The notes under the pieces: model-generated | What the model was told of the DNA's origin: nothing | What the model saw: the letters and a program-made list of their open reading frames with translations, nothing else | The model's database searches: none | DNA from: Pelagirhabdus alkalitolerans | GTDB lineage: Bacteria; Bacillota; Bacilli; Bacillales; Amphibacillaceae | DNA: 64,000 bases | Assembly: GCF_900096905.1 (NCBI RefSeq) | Contig: NZ_FMYI01000001.1 | Span: 186,001 to 250,000 of the forward strand | Direction: 5' to 3' | Shown: one piece after another, positions 60,290-64,000 of the stretch | Position numbering within the stretch: position 1 is the stretch's first letter | Layout: every line of letters starts with the position of its first letter | Program-made: the position numbers and the translations under genes

Positions 60290-61006
60290 CTAAGATTGAT
60301 GGCGTCTTGCAAAGTCTACAAATCGAAAACGATCAGGACGGTGTCTTGATTCAGTATATTGAAATAAGGTCGCATCGTCTAAATACACATAGTTTTTAAT
60401 GACAACTATATTGTGAAACCCTTCAAAATCCAATAACTCTTTATCTTCTAATGTTGGCTCTTCGACTGTGATTTCTTTCTTCGCAAAACTAATTTTTAAG
60501 CCTAACTCACCTTCAAGATACGTATAAATCGAATCTTTACAGATGTCTTCCGTTAAGTGTGGAACGTGCTCCTTGATTAAGAAATCTTTATCCAAAATAA
60601 CCGATTCACCGGCGAGATGTCGCGCACGAACGACACGCCAAATCTCTTGGTCTTTTGTAACCTGTAGTTGATGCTGCAAATGACGCGAAGGATTCGTTAA
60701 CGTCAAATCATGCACAACCGTCTCTGCATTCTGGTCAAGCTTTTCAGATAGCTCTTTAAAACTGACCAGTCCAGATACAGGAAAGTCGAATTTATTACGC
60801 GTAATCACAACAGATCCTTTCCCTCTTACTTTTTGGATATACCCGTTTTGTGATAAGAGGTTTAATGCTTTTCGAATCGTTTCACGTGAGGTGTCAAACG
60901 TCTCTTTTAACTCATTTTCTGATGGGAGTAATTCATCAACTTTATATTCACCATCTTCTATTTGCTCAACTAATTCTTGATAAATCACTAAATATTTATT
61001 CTTCAT
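60290..61006 (-). CDS. treR: Trehalose operon repressor, GntR family
   Basis: 238 aa. N-terminal GntR winged helix (about 1-70, LPSENELKETFDTSRETIRKALNLLSQNGYIQKVRGKGSVV) and C-terminal UTRA effector domain (about 90-232). Senses trehalose-6-phosphate in B. subtilis. Last gene of treP-treA-treR. AAGGGCG precedes ATG. Confidence 0.92.
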   Translation of the reverse strand: MKNKYLVIYQELVEQIEDGEYKVDELLPSENELKETFDTSRETIRKALNLLSQNGYIQKVRGKGSVVITRNKFDFPVSGLVSFKELSEKLDQNAETVVHDLTLTNPSRHLQHQLQVTKDQEIWRVVRARHLAGESVILDKDFLIKEHVPHLTEDICKDSIYTYLEGELGLKISFAKKEITVEEPTLEDKELLDFEGFHNIVVIKNYVYLDDATLFQYTESRHRPDRFRFVDFARRHQS

Positions 61007-61030
61007 GCTAAATCGCCCTTACTTACTGAA

Positions 61031-62716
61031 TTATGAGCGTAGATTGACTCGATATACGACTGATTCATATGGGCGTAGTTCCCCTTTTTTCGCATCACCC
61101 ACTGGGGTTGTGTAATTGCTAATTAAGAGTTCACCACTTTCATCGATCTCTACATCTGATGTTACATCATATGAAACCGTCTCACCATAGAAATTGTTTA
61201 ACACAATTAGGGCTTCATCGGTATCTTGTCTCACATAAGCAAAGATAGCACGATCATCTTCTAGAATCAATTGGTAATTACCTGTTGTGATAATCGGATA
61301 CTCTTTTCTTAGTTGAATTAACTTTTGATAATGATAAAAAATTGAATCCGGATCTTTTAACGCTTCTTTTGCATTAACTGTTTGGTAATTAGACGCTACA
61401 TCGATCCACGGCGTCTCGTCTGTAAAACCTGCGTGCTTCGTATCATCCCATTGGACAGGTGTTCTTGAATTATCTCGTGACTTTTCTTTTAATATTGCTA
61501 AAATTTCAGACTCACTCATACCCTCTTCTTGCTTCATCCGATACATATTTAATGACTCAACATCTCGGTACTGATCAATGGAATCAAATTTAGGATTTGT
61601 CATCCCAAACTCTTCACCTTGATAAATATAAGGTGTCCCTTTCATCATGTGAATCGTTGTCGCAAGCATTTTTGCCGATTCACGATGATACGTCTGGTCA
61701 TCACCAAATCGAGAAACAATTCTTGGTTGATCATGATTACACCAAAAGAGAGCATTCCAACCTCCGCCTTGATGCATCCCCACTTGCCACTCGCTTAAAA
61801 TACGCTTCAATGCTTGAAAATCAAATGGGGCTGTTGTCCACTTTTCACCATTAGGATAATCAACTTTTAAGTGGTGGAAATTGAAGGTCATATCAAGTTC
61901 CTGACGTTCTGGGCGTGTATATTTAATACAACTATCAATCGTCGTCGATGACATCTCACCAACTGTCATCACCTCGCGCCCTTGGAATACGTTTTTATGC
62001 ATATCATGAAGGTATTCATGTACTTTAGGTCCATCTGTATAAAACTTACGACCATCTCCAGGTGGTACTGAACCATCATCGTCCGGGAACGATTGATCTT
62101 TCGAAATAAGGTTAATGACATCTAATCTAAACCCATCAACACCTTTATCTAGCCAAAAATTCATCATTTCATAAACCGCATCACGAACCGCTTCATTTTC
62201 CCAATTTAAATCAGCTTGTGTCACATCAAATAAATGAAGATAATATTGACCGGTTGTTTCATCATACTGCCAAGCATTACCCCCGAATTTTGATTGCCAA
62301 TTATTCGGTTCTTGACTCCCTTTACCGTCTTTCCATATATAAAAATCACGGTACGGATTATCTTTTGATGATTTGGATTCTTTAAACCAAGCATGCTCTG
62401 TTGATGTGTGGTTAACCACAATATCAGTAATAATCTTAATCCCTCGACTATGGGCTTCATCTAATAATCGGTCGAAATCGTCCATCGTTCCATATTCATG
62501 AAAAATTGAATAATAATCTGAGATATCATATCCGTTATCATTTTGGGGTGAGTCGTAAATCGGCGTTAACCATAAAACGTCTACCCCTAACTCTTTTAAA
62601 TAGTCTAATTTTTCAATAATACCGTTAAGATCACCAGTTCCTGTACCTGTTGTGTCATTAAAACTCTTCGGATAAATTTGATAGACAACTGCATCTTGCC
62701 ACCATGGTTGACTCAC
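61031..62716 (-). CDS. treA: Alpha,alpha-phosphotrehalase (trehalose-6-phosphate hydrolase)
   Basis: 561 aa, GH13. Splits trehalose-6-P to glucose and glucose-6-P. Landmarks are WWQDAVVYQIYPKSFNDTTGTGTGDL, DIVVNHTSTEHAWF, GVDGFRLDVINLISKD (nucleophile Asp), MTVGEMSST (acid/base Glu) and WCNHDQPRIVSRFGDD. Start is GTG at 62716 with GAAAGGA 10 nt upstream; the frame is closed by a stop just before it. Also called treC in enteric bacteria. Confidence 0.94.
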   Translation of the reverse strand: MSQPWWQDAVVYQIYPKSFNDTTGTGTGDLNGIIEKLDYLKELGVDVLWLTPIYDSPQNDNGYDISDYYSIFHEYGTMDDFDRLLDEAHSRGIKIITDIVVNHTSTEHAWFKESKSSKDNPYRDFYIWKDGKGSQEPNNWQSKFGGNAWQYDETTGQYYLHLFDVTQADLNWENEAVRDAVYEMMNFWLDKGVDGFRLDVINLISKDQSFPDDDGSVPPGDGRKFYTDGPKVHEYLHDMHKNVFQGREVMTVGEMSSTTIDSCIKYTRPERQELDMTFNFHHLKVDYPNGEKWTTAPFDFQALKRILSEWQVGMHQGGGWNALFWCNHDQPRIVSRFGDDQTYHRESAKMLATTIHMMKGTPYIYQGEEFGMTNPKFDSIDQYRDVESLNMYRMKQEEGMSESEILAILKEKSRDNSRTPVQWDDTKHAGFTDETPWIDVASNYQTVNAKEALKDPDSIFYHYQKLIQLRKEYPIITTGNYQLILEDDRAIFAYVRQDTDEALIVLNNFYGETVSYDVTSDVEIDESGELLISNYTTPVGDAKKGELRPYESVVYRVNLRS

Positions 62717-62754
62717 GTTTCATCATTCCTTTCAATCAATTTTAAAAAAGACAA

Positions 62755-62795
62755 GAGCAACCATTTATCACAATGGATAAATGGTTGCTTTAAAA
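62755..62795 (-). terminator. Intercistronic hairpin between treP and treA
   Basis: AGCAACCATTTATC pairs perfectly with GATAAATGGTTGCT around a 6-nt loop; on the minus strand CTTGTCTTTTTT follows. A strong hairpin with a U run inside the operon suggests partial termination or mRNA processing that lowers treA relative to treP. Confidence 0.7.
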
Positions 62796-62798
62796 AGC

Positions 62799-64000
62799 TT
62801 ATTTTTTACCTAGACGTTCGTATGCATTGTGACCCATTTTTGTTTTTGCTAACGTCAATGTTAATGCAATAGGTACAGCAATTGCAACTGCCATTGCTAC
62901 AAAGAACATAAGCCAGTGTTGAGCTTGAATGGACAAGAAGCCAGGGAGGCCACCTACACCAATTGAGTTAGCCATAACGCCCGAACCGACTGAAATAACG
63001 GCTGCGATCGATGAACCAATCATACCTGCTAAGAAAGGAAAGCCGTATTTCAAGTTAATACCAAACATCGCTGGCTCTGTTACACCTAAGTAACAAGAAA
63101 TAGCTGCCGGTACAGATACTTGTTGTTCTTCTTTATCACGTTTATTCAAGATAATCATACCGACTACCGCTGAACCTTGCGCTATATTTGAAAGAGCAAT
63201 CATTGGCCATAAGTTTGTTCCATCAAATAAACTCATTAACTGTAGATCGATTGCATTTGTCATATGGTGCAAGCCTGTAATAACAAGTGGGGCATATGCA
63301 AATCCAAATAACGATGCAAACAACCAACCAAATGATGATGTTAAACCTGTAAAGACAACATCAGAAATCCAATCACCAATGACCCAACCAATTGGTCCGA
63401 GTACAACGTGTGCAATCAAGACAGCTGGTAAAAGAGCAAAGAATGGAACAAAAATCATTGAGACAACATTCGGAATGACTTTTCGTAACCAAATTTCTAA
63501 ATAAGCAAGAACAAAACCTGCCATAATAGCTGGAATAACTTGTGCTTGATAACCAATCATATCAACTGTCGCAAAACCAAAGTCCCACGCAGGAATCTCA
63601 GTCGCTTCTGCTACACCATAAGCATTCAGTAACTGTGGTGACACTAATGTTAAACCAAGTACAATCCCAAGTATTTGAGTTGTACCCATTTTACGTGTGA
63701 TCGACCAGACAATACCGACTGGCAAGAAGTGGAATATCGCTTCACCTATTAACCAGAGGAAATCAAATGTCCCTTGCCAAAATTGAGATAATTCTATAAG
63801 TGCTTGATCATTGTTAGGACCGAATTCTGGAATGTCACCAATAATATTACGGAAACCTAAAATTAAACCACCGACAACTAATGCTGGAATAATCGGCGTG
63901 AAAATTTCAGCAAGATTTGAAATTAAACGTTGTAAAAACGTTAAGTTTTGCTTAGCGGCTTGTTTTGCTTCTGACTTTGAAGCATCCCCCACACCTGCTA
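62799..64000 (-). CDS. treP: PTS trehalose-specific EIIBC, C-terminal part (cut by window edge)
   Basis: The last 400 codons of the gene are present; the frame stays open to base 64000. What is seen is the membrane EIIC domain: QRLISNLAEIFTPIIPALVVGGLILGFRNIIG, the active-site region GLHHMTNAIDLQLM, and CYLGVTEPAMFGINLKYGFPF. The EIIB domain with its phosphocysteine should be about 70-80 residues further on, beyond the edge. Takes up trehalose with phosphorylation for treA. The tail ends in GHNAYERLGKK. Confidence 0.9.
   Translation of the reverse strand, partial: AGVGDASKSEAKQAAKQNLTFLQRLISNLAEIFTPIIPALVVGGLILGFRNIIGDIPEFGPNNDQALIELSQFWQGTFDFLWLIGEAIFHFLPVGIVWSITRKMGTTQILGIVLGLTLVSPQLLNAYGVAEATEIPAWDFGFATVDMIGYQAQVIPAIMAGFVLAYLEIWLRKVIPNVVSMIFVPFFALLPAVLIAHVVLGPIGWVIGDWISDVVFTGLTSSFGWLFASLFGFAYAPLVITGLHHMTNAIDLQLMSLFDGTNLWPMIALSNIAQGSAVVGMIILNKRDKEEQQVSVPAAISCYLGVTEPAMFGINLKYGFPFLAGMIGSSIAAVISVGSGVMANSIGVGGLPGFLSIQAQHWLMFFVAMAVAIAVPIALTLTLAKTKMGHNAYERLGKK

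Noticed and set aside
1..64000. CRISPR arrays, prophage genes, insertion sequences, rRNA or tRNA genes
   Set aside because: No regularly spaced repeats, no transposase or integrase, no phage proteins and no rRNA or tRNA signature were seen on either strand.

Overview
The window looks like a chromosome segment of a low-GC, Gram-positive member of the Bacillaceae. Gene content and order resemble Bacillus (argCJBD, alaR-alaT, treP-treA-treR, araR-type arabinose control, YjjP/YjjB, HelD). Regulation is of the Firmicute type: T-box leaders, TPP and preQ1 riboswitches, ARG boxes, cre-like sites and AraR-like operators. Several exported proteins (the sugar-binding lipoproteins, a flavin reductase lipoprotein, a thioredoxin-like protein) are very rich in Asp and Glu, which suggests a halophilic or haloalkaliphilic lifestyle. 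I do not assign a genus. There are no rRNA or tRNA genes, no CRISPR arrays and no intact insertion sequences.

Layout. 1-480: minus-strand promoter followed by two tandem T-box leaders, both with a Trp (UGG) specifier, reading out of the left edge toward a presumed tryptophan operon. 0.5-5.5 kb: a stand-alone C-terminal domain of type II dehydroquinate synthase, a 43-aa membrane peptide, a LysM-3D cell-wall protein, an RpiR regulator, a GH1 6-phospho-beta-glycosidase and a nitroreductase. 5.6-12.8 kb: Leloir operon galKETM, a type II toxin-antitoxin pair, and a ROK repressor whose upstream region shares an operator-like sequence with the gal promoter. 12.8-25.2 kb: a folded intergenic repeat, a HAD phosphatase, an extradiol dioxygenase-like protein, a TPP-riboswitch thiW, an rpiR-nagA-nagB operon, an aldo/keto reductase, a ZIP transporter, HelD, an MFS exporter, RidA and YjbQ.

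25.2-40.5 kb: a large arabinose/arabinan locus. It holds GH51 arabinofuranosidase, a YesL-like protein, an AraNPQ-type CUT1 importer without its own ATPase, AraR, araA, araD, and a second complete CUT2 (ChvE-MmsAB-like) importer. AraR-like palindromes and cre-like sites lie before the transport and araD promoters. No ribulokinase (araB) is present.

40.7-49 kb: a preQ1-riboswitch queF-yhhQ operon, then an exported FMN/FAD fumarate-reductase-like lipoprotein, then argCJBD with two ARG boxes. A perfect 23-bp direct repeat lies at the 3' end of argD and again at the queF promoter, bracketing the reductase gene as if it had been inserted. 49-64 kb: an FAH-family hydrolase, OsmC, split ThrE-like exporter, MFS transporter, acidic thioredoxin-like protein, a response regulator with a degenerate receiver, a HesB-like protein, fhs, alaT-alaR, a DUF1836 protein, hemolysin III and the trehalose operon, with treP cut by the right edge.

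The genes together describe a saccharolytic organism that takes up galactose, arabinose and arabinan fragments, beta-glucosides, GlcNAc and trehalose, each with a local regulator. The least expected pieces are the exported reductase inside the 23-bp repeats, the stand-alone DHQS-II domain beside a tandem Trp T-box, and the degenerate-receiver regulator.
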